A stretch of 64,000 nucleotides of DNA, taken from Acinetobacter schindleri CIP 107287 (lineage in GTDB: Bacteria; Pseudomonadota; Gammaproteobacteria; Pseudomonadales; Moraxellaceae). Location: the NCBI RefSeq assembly GCF_000368625.1, contig NZ_KB849576.1, positions 915,297-979,296 of the forward strand. The letters are read 5' to 3'. The position numbers and the translations under genes are program-made. Under the pieces are notes generated by a model. The model saw only the letters and a list, made by a program, of their open reading frames with translations, made no database searches and was not told where the DNA came from. This document shows positions 1 through 8,629 of this stretch, one piece after another (within the stretch, counting starts at the first letter, position 1; every line of letters starts with the position of its first letter).

Positions 1-314
1 TGCGTGGTGCACCCAGTCATCTGGCGGGCACCATTGCCATGCCCTTTATGATTGGTCCGGGAACCATTTCGGCATCCGTGATTACCGGCATTCAGCTCAG
101 TTTATGGCAAACCATTCTGGTGATTTTCTCTACCCTTTTTCTGACATGTAGCCTGTTAATTCTAATGAAATATTTACATGATCATTTACAGCATAAATAC
201 TCTAACTACATCGATTTATATGTCGATATTGTCGGTCGTGTTGCTGCGCTGCTGATTGGGACAATTGCGATTGATATGATTGTCACGGGCGTCAGTGGCA
301 TCATGCAGGGTTAA
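1..314 (+). CDS. MarC-family integral membrane protein, C-terminal part (5' end outside window)
   Basis: The reading frame is open from the window edge (frame 3) to the TAA at 312-314, so only the C-terminal ~104 residues are present. They contain a Gly-Pro-Gly-Thr-Ile-Ser motif after a short hydrophobic stretch, then two more long hydrophobic segments, and end Met-Gln-Gly. This is the usual second half of MarC/UPF0056 inner-membrane proteins, which have six helices and poorly defined function; the old link to multiple antibiotic resistance is not supported. The internal Met at 39 is not the true start, because coding continues upstream of it without a stop. Confidence 0.75.
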   Translation, partial: RGAPSHLAGTIAMPFMIGPGTISASVITGIQLSLWQTILVIFSTLFLTCSLLILMKYLHDHLQHKYSNYIDLYVDIVGRVAALLIGTIAIDMIVTGVSGIMQG

Positions 315-322
315 TCCAATCA

Positions 323-526
323 TTATAAAAGCCGTCTTAACTGCTTGTTGCGCGTCACCAGCCCTAAGACTTTTCGGCGTGCCATAATATCTTCTTGACT
401 GCATTTCAGCATTTCAATGAGTTGTTCAATAGGTAAATTATTATTTTCAATCAGTATAATGTCCTGCTCACGTGTCCAATGAGCCGTGAGCAATTTAGCG
501 GTTAATTTCTTGGTATTTACTCTCAT
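323..526 (-). CDS. Small conserved-looking protein of unknown function with a possible helix-turn-helix
   Basis: A 67-residue basic protein that converges with the MarC-family gene, leaving only 8 bases between them. The middle part (Trp-Thr-Arg-Glu-Gln-Asp ... Ala-Arg-Arg-Lys-Val-Leu-Gly-Leu) resembles the spacing of small Myb/SANT-like DNA-binding helices, with a Trp opening the first helix and an Arg-Arg-x-x-Leu-Gly-Leu end. That is a resemblance only. The ribosome-binding site is weak. I do not recognise a specific family. Confidence 0.5.
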   Translation of the reverse strand: MRVNTKKLTAKLLTAHWTREQDIILIENNNLPIEQLIEMLKCSQEDIMARRKVLGLVTRNKQLRRLL

Positions 527-617
527 TCATTTCAACGCATCATCAATCAATTGATTTCAGTTTAAAACACTATAAATCATATGCTGTTGAAGTCTGGTAA
601 ATCCCATGTTTATCAAG

Positions 618-1631
618 TTATAGCACCCTTTTTACTGTGCTCAAGGCGTCTTTTGGCTGACTCACTGGACTCTGACTGGTAACGCTGGTTTGCACATTCG
701 ATTTGAGTACATAATGGAGCTTGCCTTCTGCATCCTTGGTGATCGACTCAATATCAATATTACGTACCAGTTGACCATTAATCAGTAACCTCGTATTTGG
801 ATCTTGTTTGATTTCAATCAGATTTTTAGAGCTCAACTGTTCCGTAGTGCTTTTATCATAAAGCGCCATCGGACTATCCAGATTTTCTTCGGCATATTTT
901 AAACGCTGCTTTAAAGATGGATGCCGTTGCATAAATGCAGGTAATTTGCTTTGTATCGGGTATTCTTTCAGAAAAGTCGGATAGAACTGAGCGAATACTG
1001 CAATTCCCTGTTTAGGGTTATATCCTGCTCTTGCCATAAGTTCGAGTCCCAACAAATCTGCTTCTTTCTCCATGCGGCGCTGATAGGTACTGCCATACCC
1101 ATCATGTAATACGCCCGTAATCAGTGCTGAAGTTCCTGCTGTTGCCCAAGCAGTTCCCACTAAAATTGGACTTACAATATATTTCCAGCTCTGTGTTTCG
1201 CGCTGATGCTCACGAATAACATGTGCCATTTCATGCGCCAAAATGTACGCCAGCGCTTCATCATCCAGCATCGCACGATTTACCATCTTGTAGCTCATGA
1301 AAATCATGCCATTAGCCAAGGCACCTGCATTGGATTTGTCTGAATGATAAAGATGAACGCCCCATTTAATTGTTCGATCTGCTGAAATGTAATGATCCGT
1401 ATAAGGAATTATCCTGTTCATAATTTTAGCGCAACGTATTTCAGCTTCACTTAAATATTCTTTTTCGATAAGTCCCGTTTTTTGGGTAAATTTACGCTTC
1501 GCCTGTTCAACGACCTGATCTTGAGATAACAACATGAGTTGTTTACGGTCAGCTCCGTGTCCCATATGAGTGGTATTGATACAACCCGTTAGAGCCCCAA
1601 CAGCAATGAGTGCTGAAAATAAATTTTTCAT
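618..1631 (-). CDS. M48-family metalloprotease lipoprotein
   Basis: A 337-residue protein with a lipoprotein signal peptide (Leu-Thr-Gly-Cys, Cys17) and a zinc protease motif His-Glu-Met-Ala-His at residues 133-137. A downstream Glu-Ala-Asp-Leu-Leu-Gly (about residue 185) supplies the usual third zinc ligand of M48 peptidases. The layout matches periplasmic, outer-membrane-anchored M48 proteins (BepA/LoiP-like quality-control proteases) but lacks the long TPR tail of BepA. A small soluble C-terminal region after residue 270 is of unknown function. The gene is monocistronic. Confidence 0.85.
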   Translation of the reverse strand: MKNLFSALIAVGALTGCINTTHMGHGADRKQLMLLSQDQVVEQAKRKFTQKTGLIEKEYLSEAEIRCAKIMNRIIPYTDHYISADRTIKWGVHLYHSDKSNAGALANGMIFMSYKMVNRAMLDDEALAYILAHEMAHVIREHQRETQSWKYIVSPILVGTAWATAGTSALITGVLHDGYGSTYQRRMEKEADLLGLELMARAGYNPKQGIAVFAQFYPTFLKEYPIQSKLPAFMQRHPSLKQRLKYAEENLDSPMALYDKSTTEQLSSKNLIEIKQDPNTRLLINGQLVRNIDIESITKDAEGKLHYVLKSNVQTSVTSQSPVSQPKDALSTVKRVL

Positions 1632-2037
1632 ACAAAAAATTACATTTTATTAACATTTGATTGTAGTTTTAGCGGAGTTCTTTTGAATTGTGAAGTTGTA
1701 TTTAATAAATGTTTGGTCACTATTCCATTGCTAATCACTTAGAAAATAATTTTTTAAACTAAGTTTCTGAATTAATTATTTTTATATTAAAAATGAGGAT
1801 TGGTTAAGGTTAAATCAGGATAAGCAGAATTAAAGCAAAGAAATAAGATTAAAAAAAGTAACAGTACTCATTTCTAACTTAATCCTCCCTTTTATTCATA
1901 TAAAAGCAATCTGAAAAATCATTCATGCGGATTTCGTGTCTATGAAGTGAATTTGAAACAGTAAATACATATTTAAATTGTATCTCTCTTCAATGGCTTC
2001 TATTTTTAAAGAATTAAGATAAGCCAAGGAGATCGAG
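1632..2037. other. Intergenic region upstream of the M48 protease and P-II genes
   Basis: About 400 bases of AT-rich DNA between divergent genes, so it must hold both promoters. I checked it for a -24/-12 sigma-54 element in front of the P-II gene and found none with correct spacing. No RNA gene or repeat is evident. The P-II gene has a good ribosome-binding site (AAGGAG about 7 bases before its ATG). Confidence 0.5.
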
Positions 2038-2376
2038 ATGAAATTAATAACAGCAATTATTAAACCATTCAGACTCGATGATGTACGTGCTGAACTTTCT
2101 CATCAGGGTGTTCATGGTTTGACAGTCACTGAGGTAAAAGGTGCCGGACGCCAGAAAGGTCACTCTGAAATGTATCATGGTGCTGAGTATAGTGCTGAAT
2201 TCCTTCCGAAAGTAAAAGTAGAAGTTGCCGTCCCAGATGAAAAGGTAGATCAGGTGATTGAAGGTATCATTAAAGCGGCATGTACCGATAAAATTGGTGA
2301 TGGCAAAATTTTTGTCACGCCTTTAGAGCAGGTCGTGCGAATCAGAACCAGCGAAAATGGAGTAGCAGCAATTTAG
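2038..2376 (+). CDS. Nitrogen regulatory protein P-II (GlnB/GlnK family)
   Basis: A 112-residue P-II signalling protein, the full family length. The T-loop carries the uridylylation tyrosine at position 51 (Gly-Ala-Glu-Tyr-Ser), and the C-terminal nucleotide-binding motifs are present (Lys-Ile-Gly-Asp-Gly-Lys-Ile-Phe). It reports nitrogen, 2-oxoglutarate and ATP status to GlnE, NtrB or a transporter. GlnK genes usually precede amtB, but no ammonium transporter follows here, so GlnB versus GlnK cannot be settled from context. Its presence fits a window rich in nitrogen-control genes. Confidence 0.93.
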   Translation: MKLITAIIKPFRLDDVRAELSHQGVHGLTVTEVKGAGRQKGHSEMYHGAEYSAEFLPKVKVEVAVPDEKVDQVIEGIIKAACTDKIGDGKIFVTPLEQVVRIRTSENGVAAI

Positions 2377-2475
2377 GCATCTTTTGTAGAAGTAAAAATT
2401 TATCTCTATAGAAATGCTGTTTATGAATCTATGCAAATTATATGTCAGTTAGTGGATCTATATAACTTGCAGAAC

Positions 2476-2504
2476 AGCTCACCTATCTCATGATGGAGTG
2501 AGCT
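2476..2504 (+). terminator. Hairpin after the P-II gene
   Basis: Inverted repeat AGCTCAC / GTGAGCT (7 bp) with a 15-base interior, followed by TTATT. It lies about 100 bases past the P-II stop and may end that transcript or, read the other way, the small secreted protein gene. The U-tract is weak. Confidence 0.4.
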
Positions 2505-2526
2505 TTATTCTGGAAAGCTTAAATAT

Positions 2527-2730
2527 TTATTTTTGAATTTTAGCTTCGACTGTTTTGGCATGTAAGACTTCGCTATCTGCTACCGTTACTTTCTTTTTCT
2601 CAAGATATTCTGCTGCCTTAGCAATATTTTTTTCTGCAAAATGCAAACCACCCTCACCTGCCATAGTGACGGTCGTAAACATGCAAATGCCGCCTAATAA
2701 TGCGAGAGTAAATATTATTCTTACTTTCAT
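2527..2730 (-). CDS. Small secreted protein of unknown function
   Basis: A 67-residue protein with a clear Sec signal peptide (basic start, a hydrophobic stretch of about 17 residues, then Thr-Met-Ala). The mature part is short, charged and helical (Lys- and Glu-rich, ending in Lys-Ile-Gln-Lys). The start at 2730 is chosen because a strong ribosome-binding site (GGAGGGGAAG) sits just upstream; a longer frame to 2790 lacks one. The helix pattern with scattered His recalls small periplasmic metal-binding proteins such as SmbP, but the His content is low, so this is only a suggestion. Confidence 0.6.
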   Translation of the reverse strand: MKVRIIFTLALLGGICMFTTVTMAGEGGLHFAEKNIAKAAEYLEKKKVTVADSEVLHAKTVEAKIQK

Positions 2731-2928
2731 CACTTCCCCTCCAAATTTGTAATTACTGAATTGATTTTTTCTTTGTTTTAGATCAAGCAATTATTATTTC
2801 AATTCTTAAATAGGATATATTTTATTTATTATAATCTAACATAATATTTATTAAATAAAGAAATGTAATATCAATCACATATTTTTACCTAATCTTCTCT
2901 TTATAAAGTTTAGATCAAATATAAAGGA

Positions 2929-2957
2929 AACCTCAAAAATGCTTCATCTTTGAGGTT
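2929..2957 (-). terminator. Terminator of the Fsr-like transporter gene
   Basis: Perfect 9-bp stem AACCTCAAA / TTTGAGGTT with an 11-base loop. It lies 48 bases beyond the minus-strand MFS stop and is followed on that strand by a T-rich stretch. Confidence 0.55.
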
Positions 2958-3004
2958 TTAAGATAGGTAATATTCTGTTTTGAACGTAGGTCTTGATCCT
3001 GTTT

Positions 3005-4207
3005 TTATTTTTGAGTTTTAGGCAGGAAGAAACTCAGTATGCCCAATAATGGCAGGTATGAACATAACTGGAATACCCAGGCAATGCTGGTATGGTCTGC
3101 CACATAACCCAATCCTGCTGCTGCGATCCCACTGATGCCAAACATTACGCCAAACATCAAACCGGCAATCGTACCCACACGGCCTGGTACTGCTTCCTGA
3201 GCATACACCACCATCGCTGAAAATGCTGATGATAAAATCAGGCCAGCGAAAATTGAAAAGATACAAGTCCAGAATAAATTGGCATACGGCATGAGTAAGG
3301 CAAATGGTGCCATACCTAAAAAGGAAAACCAGATCACTGCATTACGGCCGATCCGGTCGCCGATCGGCCCGCCAAAGAAAGTGCCCAAAGCGACGGCGCC
3401 CAAAAAGGCAAATAGATAGAGCTGCGCATCTCGGATTGAGATACCAAATTTATCAATCAGGTAAAAAGTAAAATAATTACTGATGCTCACGGTATAAGTA
3501 AATTTGGCGATCATCAGGATACCAATGACACCAAGCGCACGGATTAAAGTGATTCCATGCAGTTTGGACGCTGCTGTAGCACCCATCTTTTTCAGTTGTG
3601 TCTGGCTATTTGTGATGGTCCAGCGGCTAACCTTAAATAATACAAATATGCCAAAAGCAGCAAACAGCATCAGCCATGCCGAAGACGCTTGTCCATTTGG
3701 AATAATAATCAGTGCAGCCAGTAACGGTCCTATTGCAGAGCCACTATTGCCACCGACCTGAAAGGCTGATTGTGCAGTACCGAGCTTGCCACCAGAAGCC
3801 ATACGCGCTACACGCGATGCTTCCGGATGAAAAGTCGAAGAACCGATCCCGATAATTGCAGCGGAAACCAATAGCATTACAAAACTCTGAGATAGAGCTA
3901 ACAGCAGAATCCCAAACAGGGTAAAGCCCATACCGATCGGTAAAAGATAAGGCTTTGGATATTTGTCAGTATAGAAGCCCACCCAAGGTTGTAATAAAGA
4001 CGCCGTCAATTGATACACGAGAGAGATTAAGCCGATCTGACCAAAACTCAGGTCATAATTAGTTTTCAATAAGGGATAGATGGCTGGTAAACAGGCTTGA
4101 ATCAGGTCATTTAAGAAATGTGCAAGGGCAACAGCAAAGACAATGGGTAAAACCATTTTTGAGGCAGACCGCGTTACTTCGGTCTGTGCAATATCCGTCA
4201 TATTCAT
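3005..4207 (-). CDS. fsr: MFS exporter of the Fsr (fosmidomycin resistance) type
   Basis: About 400 residues and 12 hydrophobic segments. The opening (Ala-His-Phe-Leu-Asn-Asp-Leu-Ile-Gln), the Gly-Phe-Tyr-Thr-Asp-Lys loop and the Ser-Thr-Phe-His-Pro-Glu-Ala-Ser motif are typical of the Fsr family of inner-membrane proton antiporters. The natural substrate is unknown; some members confer fosmidomycin resistance. The longest frame starts at a TTG at 4246, but a TATAAT box lies at about that TTG, so I prefer an ATG at 4207 (or 4201). It is the last gene downstream of modC on the same strand, 84 bases away with the chosen start. The symbol rests on family resemblance. Confidence 0.75.
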   Translation of the reverse strand: MNMTDIAQTEVTRSASKMVLPIVFAVALAHFLNDLIQACLPAIYPLLKTNYDLSFGQIGLISLVYQLTASLLQPWVGFYTDKYPKPYLLPIGMGFTLFGILLLALSQSFVMLLVSAAIIGIGSSTFHPEASRVARMASGGKLGTAQSAFQVGGNSGSAIGPLLAALIIIPNGQASSAWLMLFAAFGIFVLFKVSRWTITNSQTQLKKMGATAASKLHGITLIRALGVIGILMIAKFTYTVSISNYFTFYLIDKFGISIRDAQLYLFAFLGAVALGTFFGGPIGDRIGRNAVIWFSFLGMAPFALLMPYANLFWTCIFSIFAGLILSSAFSAMVVYAQEAVPGRVGTIAGLMFGVMFGISGIAAAGLGYVADHTSIAWVFQLCSYLPLLGILSFFLPKTQK

Positions 4208-4291
4208 CCATGTAGTATCCGGTAATGGCTGAAGATTATACGCCAAGGCAAATTACTTGAAATTTATTTTATTTTCTATTTATAAGTATTC

Positions 4292-4948
4292 TTAAAAAAG
4301 GTATTTCAGTGAATTACTTAGCTGATGATCCTGTAATTCAATAATTTCTGCATCCAGCTGTTCCAGCTCTTCATGATGATGGGTCACATAAATCATCGGC
4401 ACCTGTATTTCATCGCGGATGCGAGTAAAAAATGGCAGGATCTGCTGTTTCAGTTTGGTATCTAGGCCAGTCAATGGCTCATCCAAGAGCAGTAATTCAG
4501 GACTGGACAACAGCGCCCGCCCGATCGAAATACGCTGTGCTTCCCCACCCGATAATTGCTGAACCCGACGCTGCAATAGATGATCAATTTCCAATAATTC
4601 AGCAATCTCCTTTAATTGGAATTTTTCCTGTTCCAATTTGCCCCATTTTTTGGCGTAAAGCAGGTTCTGTTCAACATTCATATTTGGAAACAGCATCGCC
4701 TGCTGAAATACCAAGGCGATTTTGCGTTGATGGATTGAAATATGAATTTTCTGATTTGTATCAGTCAGGATCTGTTTATTTAAATGAATATAGCCAGATT
4801 GTGGTTGATAGAGCCCAAGGAGTAATTTAAGAAAAGTAGTTTTTCCTGCTCCCGAAGGTCCAACAATTCCCATGACAGAATTCTGCATCTGGACTGCTGC
4901 ATCTAAACTAAAGGCATCCTTTTGATAATGAAACTTACACTGCAGCAT
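4292..4948 (-). CDS. modC: Molybdate ABC transporter ATP-binding protein (short form)
   Basis: A 218-residue ABC ATPase with Walker A (Gly-Pro-Ser-Gly-Ala-Gly-Lys-Thr-Thr), signature Leu-Ser-Gly-Gly-Glu-Ala, Walker B (Leu-Leu-Leu-Leu-Asp-Glu-Pro) and a switch His. It energises molybdate uptake with ModB. It is much shorter than typical ModC (about 350 residues) because it ends right after the ATPase domain, so the C-terminal molybdate-sensing TOBE/MOP domain is missing. Its start overlaps the modB stop. The assignment to molybdate comes from the modA-modB neighbours. Confidence 0.88.
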   Translation of the reverse strand: MLQCKFHYQKDAFSLDAAVQMQNSVMGIVGPSGAGKTTFLKLLLGLYQPQSGYIHLNKQILTDTNQKIHISIHQRKIALVFQQAMLFPNMNVEQNLLYAKKWGKLEQEKFQLKEIAELLEIDHLLQRRVQQLSGGEAQRISIGRALLSSPELLLLDEPLTGLDTKLKQQILPFFTRIRDEIQVPMIYVTHHHEELEQLDAEIIELQDHQLSNSLKYLF

Positions 4949-5634
4949 TAGCGCTCCTGAATTTTCTGCTGATATTTTTGCATAATCCAGTAATTCGCCA
5001 ATAAGGCTGCAAAAGCCAGACCTAGAGATAAAAGCACCAGTCGTAAAGCCATCTGTTCGCCAGCAGGTTGCTGTAATAGGGAATAGATCGCAATCGGAAT
5101 AGTGCGGGTTTCATCAGGAATGTTGCCAACAAAGGTGATGGTGGCACCAAACTCGCCCAGACTACGGCTAAAACAGAGAATACTGCCAATCAGAATACCG
5201 GGCAACGCCAGCGGTAAGCTGATACTGCAAAAAACTTTATAGGGCTGAACACCCAAAGATTTTGCTACCTGTTCCAGTTGCGGATTAATCATCTGAAAGG
5301 ACAACCGGATCGGTTGCACCATTAAGGGGAAAGCCACAATCATGGCGGCCAGCACTGCACCTTTCCAGTTAAAAGCCAGCTGAATGCCCCACTGCTGCAA
5401 CCATTGTCCAATCCAGCCATTGCCACCAAAGACAATCAATAATAAATAGCCCAATACCACAGGCGGCAAAACCATCGGCAGGTGTAACAGTGCTTCCACC
5501 ACATATTTCAGGCGAAACTCATAACGTGCCAGAATCCATGCCAATAAAATGGCAAACGGCAAACTGATCGCTGTGGCAAAACCTGCAACTTTTGCTGACA
5601 GATACAATGCACTGAGTTCCTCAGGTGTCAGCAT
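4948..5634 (-). CDS. modB: Molybdate ABC transporter permease
   Basis: A 228-residue inner-membrane protein with five or six hydrophobic segments and the permease coupling motif Glu-Phe-Gly-Ala in the last third. It closely resembles ModB (Leu-Pro-Met-Val-Leu-Pro-Pro-Val-Val-Leu-Gly-Tyr). It sits between modA (12-base gap) and modC (1-base overlap) and forms the translocation channel for molybdate, probably tungstate as well. Confidence 0.93.
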   Translation of the reverse strand: MLTPEELSALYLSAKVAGFATAISLPFAILLAWILARYEFRLKYVVEALLHLPMVLPPVVLGYLLLIVFGGNGWIGQWLQQWGIQLAFNWKGAVLAAMIVAFPLMVQPIRLSFQMINPQLEQVAKSLGVQPYKVFCSISLPLALPGILIGSILCFSRSLGEFGATITFVGNIPDETRTIPIAIYSLLQQPAGEQMALRLVLLSLGLAFAALLANYWIMQKYQQKIQER

Positions 5635-5646
5635 ACTGGAACCATC

Positions 5647-6402
5647 CTAGAGTTTAAAACCATAGTGCTGATAAATCTTTTTCGCCTCGGTATGCTGACT
5701 CATAAAACGCATGAAATTGACTGCATCGGTATTTTTACTGCCCTGCTGAGTCAAGGCAATTGGATAGACAATCGGGCTATGCGTATGAGCTGGAAAGACC
5801 CCAGCAATTTTCACTTTTTTACTCTGTAACGCATCGGTCTTATACACAATCCCGGCCTGACATTCACCACGTTCCACAAAAGCCAAGGCCGAACGAACAC
5901 TATCTGTTCCGACAATGCGGCCTTGCAGACCCTTTAACCATTTCAGATTGGTTAGACTCTGTTTGGCATATTTACCGACAGGCACAGATTCCATTTGTCC
6001 GGTACATACATACCCCTGAAAGGACTGGGCAAAATTAAATTGAGAACTGGCCTGAAAGCTTTGCTGACGCTGTAGAGGACTGATTAATACCAGTTCATTG
6101 CTTAATAAGGGCTTTACTTGAGATCTAGCTATTTTTTGTTTTTTTACCAGATAATTCATCCAGTCCTGGTCGGCAGAGAAAAAAATATCAGCCGGTACGC
6201 CAGTTTGAATTTGTCGGGCGAGCGATGAAGACGCTGCAAAGACCAGCACTACTTTGATTGAGGGATACTGTTTTTCATAACGTCTGGCAATCTCCGTCAC
6301 CGCATTGCTCAGACTGGCGGCTGCATAGACTCTGACGGTACTGCCAGCCTGGACTGAACAGGACAGGAAAACTGCACTGAATAAGATCAATCCCTTTTTC
6401 AT
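5647..6402 (-). CDS. modA: Periplasmic molybdate-binding protein
   Basis: A 251-residue protein with a Sec signal peptide and the ModA opening Val-Tyr-Ala-Ala-Ala-Ser-Leu followed by Ala-Ala-Ser-Ser-Ser-Leu-Ala, residues that bind the oxyanion. I start it at the ATG at 6402, which sits 14 bases after the moeA stop and gives a clean signal peptide; the longer frame to 6486 overlaps moeA and has no support. It delivers molybdate to ModBC, which feeds the cofactor genes of the same operon. Confidence 0.93.
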   Translation of the reverse strand: MKKGLILFSAVFLSCSVQAGSTVRVYAAASLSNAVTEIARRYEKQYPSIKVVLVFAASSSLARQIQTGVPADIFFSADQDWMNYLVKKQKIARSQVKPLLSNELVLISPLQRQQSFQASSQFNFAQSFQGYVCTGQMESVPVGKYAKQSLTNLKWLKGLQGRIVGTDSVRSALAFVERGECQAGIVYKTDALQSKKVKIAGVFPAHTHSPIVYPIALTQQGSKNTDAVNFMRFMSQHTEAKKIYQHYGFKL

Positions 6403-6416
6403 CGGTGACATATTCC

Positions 6417-7664
6417 TTAAATAAACAGACCTTGCAGGATCTGACCGGCCTGGATGCTTTGCGCTGCCGGAATACGGACAATACAATTGGCCTGCATCAG
6501 GTTACTCAGCATATGCGACTGTTGCTTCGGCAAGCTGGAAAGTTTTAGCATTCCCAATTCAAAACTTACTGCCATACGCAAAAAACGTTCCCGGCTATCG
6601 GCTTGCAAGTCATGACTTATTACTGCACTAAACCATTGCAGTAATTGCTTTTGACCTTGTAACGTACTGATTAAGGTTGATACATAGACCTGCATGCCTA
6701 TATAGACTGCAGCCGGATTACCCGGCAAGCCGAGTAAATAACATGGACTTTGATCGGGTCGCTCAGATTTGGCGAAGAACATTGGCTTGCCAGGTTTCTG
6801 TTTGACTTTCCAGAATAACTGTTCAAAACCCAGTTTTAGTGCGACCGGACGGACAAAGTCATAATCTCCTACCGATACACCACCGGTGGTCAGAATCAGA
6901 TCGTACTGGGTTCTCAGCCTTTGAAATAGCGCGCTGACCGCCTGTTCGGTATCGGCAACATGCATGATCTCAACCTGCTGGTTTCTGGACTGGAACCAGG
7001 CTTGAATTAAAGGAGCATTGGCATCGAAAATTTTGCCGGAATTCAGGTATTCCACAGTGTCAGCCACTTCATCCCCAGTAATCACCACTGCAATTTTAGG
7101 ATAGCGATAAACTGAAACTTCCCGGATACCTGCCATACTTAAGGCTGCAATTGTCCCAATACTGAGCTGCTGCCCCTGAACAGCCAGGCATTGGCCCATG
7201 CAAATTTCTTCACCGGCTTGACGGATATCAGCATCCAGTCGCAAGGCTTCAGTCAAGATAATGGTCGAGTCCCTGAGCTGTACAATTTCCTGTCGTGCCA
7301 CCGTCGTGGTCTGCAACGGAATTTTCGCACCAGTAAAGATGCGTACTGCCTGACCTGGTTCAAGTATCAGATCAGCTCCCTGTCCAGCACGAATTTCACC
7401 GATCAGCTCAAAACTACTTTCTGCTGGCATGTCCATATCCATACAGATGGCATAACCGTCTACAGCACTTTGCGAGAATATCGGCAGCTGAGTTTTTGAA
7501 TAAATATCTTCGGCTACGAAACGGTTCAGTGCCTGACTTAAGGGCAGTGTTTCAATGGCTAAATGATCAGTATGATCTAGAATCATCTGCAGAGCCTGAT
7601 CGACAGAAATTAGGCCGGGTTCACTGCCACAGGTGGAATGTTCTGTCGTTACAGCAGAGTTCAT
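6417..7664 (-). CDS. moeA: Molybdopterin molybdenumtransferase MoeA
   Basis: A 415-residue protein of full family length. It has the MoeA N-terminal region, the central MoCF-binding domain (Thr-Thr-Gly-Gly-Val-Ser-Val-Gly-Asp-Tyr-Asp), the Leu-Pro-Gly-Asn-Pro-Ala-Ala motif and the C-terminal beta domain. It inserts molybdate into adenylated molybdopterin to give Mo-cofactor. Its start overlaps the end of moaCB by 4 bases, and modA follows 14 bases after its stop, so synthesis and molybdate uptake are co-transcribed. Confidence 0.95.
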   Translation of the reverse strand: MNSAVTTEHSTCGSEPGLISVDQALQMILDHTDHLAIETLPLSQALNRFVAEDIYSKTQLPIFSQSAVDGYAICMDMDMPAESSFELIGEIRAGQGADLILEPGQAVRIFTGAKIPLQTTTVARQEIVQLRDSTIILTEALRLDADIRQAGEEICMGQCLAVQGQQLSIGTIAALSMAGIREVSVYRYPKIAVVITGDEVADTVEYLNSGKIFDANAPLIQAWFQSRNQQVEIMHVADTEQAVSALFQRLRTQYDLILTTGGVSVGDYDFVRPVALKLGFEQLFWKVKQKPGKPMFFAKSERPDQSPCYLLGLPGNPAAVYIGMQVYVSTLISTLQGQKQLLQWFSAVISHDLQADSRERFLRMAVSFELGMLKLSSLPKQQSHMLSNLMQANCIVRIPAAQSIQAGQILQGLFI

Positions 7665-8584
7665 TCATAGCCTCCTGCATGGGGAATATTTTTCTGTACA
7701 TCAAACAGATGTACGAGTGCAGGTAAAATCGCCACTAAAGATTCTTTAGCCCCTTGGCGGCTACCCGGTAAGGTAAGGATCAGGCTGTTTTCAATATAAC
7801 CTGCGACACCACGGCTCAGTGCTGCGTAAGGTGTACGACGTTGACCAAAACTGCGTGCAGCTTCCATCAGTCCCGGAATTTCACGGGTTAGCAAGGGTTG
7901 AATAGTTTCCACTGTCAGATCTTTAGGGCCAAGTCCCGTACCACCCACTGTCAGAATTAATGGATAATCATTTTTTTGCTGTTCAATTAAAGCTTTTAGC
8001 TGTTCAGGGCTGTCCGGAATCACCTGATACTGGATAAAGCCAAAATTAGCTTCTTCCAGAATTTCCATCACATTCTGCCCGGCTGTGTCGGCTTTCTTGC
8101 CAGATACCACGGTATCAGAAAGTACAATGACAGAGGCTGGTAAAGGTTCTTTCAAAACACGGGTGAAATGTGATTTTCCACCCTTTTTTTGCCCCAGTTT
8201 AACCTGATCCAGACATAATTCTTCCGGCTCACAATGTGGTTTCAGCATATCGTAAAGGGTCAAACCTGCCAGACTGACTGCTGTCAGTGCTTCCATTTCC
8301 ACACCCGTTGGACCAATCGTTTCCACTACCGCAGTAATCACTACATGGGCTTCTTCAAGCTCATATTCCACATCGGCCCGATAAATTGGCAGTGGATGAC
8401 ATAGAGGAATGAGTTCATCAGTACGTTTTGCGCCTAAAATCCCTGCGATCCGGGCGGTTTTTAGCGCATCACCTTTGTCGGTATTACCATTACGCAGTAA
8501 TTCAATGCAGTGTGGCGGCGCATGCAGAATTCCGGTGGCAATAGCAGTGCGGTAACTCTCCGGTTTCATGCCGACATCTTTCAT
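7661..8584 (-). CDS. moaCB: MoaC-MoaB fusion: cyclic pyranopterin monophosphate synthase / molybdopterin adenylyltransferase
   Basis: Residues 1-150 form MoaC (Leu-Ile-Pro-Leu-Cys-His-Pro-Leu, Thr-Gly-Val-Glu-Met-Glu-Ala-Leu), which with MoaA makes cyclic pyranopterin monophosphate. Residues about 150-305 form a MoaB/MogA domain (Val-Gly-Gly-Thr-Gly-Leu-Gly-Pro-Lys-Asp) that adenylates molybdopterin before MoeA. The two acting domains are the first and the penultimate step of the pathway. The junction is continuous with no stop or frameshift. Such fusions are known in several bacteria. It is translationally coupled to moeA. Confidence 0.93.
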   Translation of the reverse strand: MKDVGMKPESYRTAIATGILHAPPHCIELLRNGNTDKGDALKTARIAGILGAKRTDELIPLCHPLPIYRADVEYELEEAHVVITAVVETIGPTGVEMEALTAVSLAGLTLYDMLKPHCEPEELCLDQVKLGQKKGGKSHFTRVLKEPLPASVIVLSDTVVSGKKADTAGQNVMEILEEANFGFIQYQVIPDSPEQLKALIEQQKNDYPLILTVGGTGLGPKDLTVETIQPLLTREIPGLMEAARSFGQRRTPYAALSRGVAGYIENSLILTLPGSRQGAKESLVAILPALVHLFDVQKNIPHAGGYE

Positions 8585-8629
8585 GGCTTATCCTTCTTGA
8601 ATCTTTTCATTTTTTACTCAAACTTCAAT

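Noticed and set aside
216..404. 62-codon minus-strand frame over the MarC tail
   Set aside because: Overlaps two better supported genes and has no start signal.
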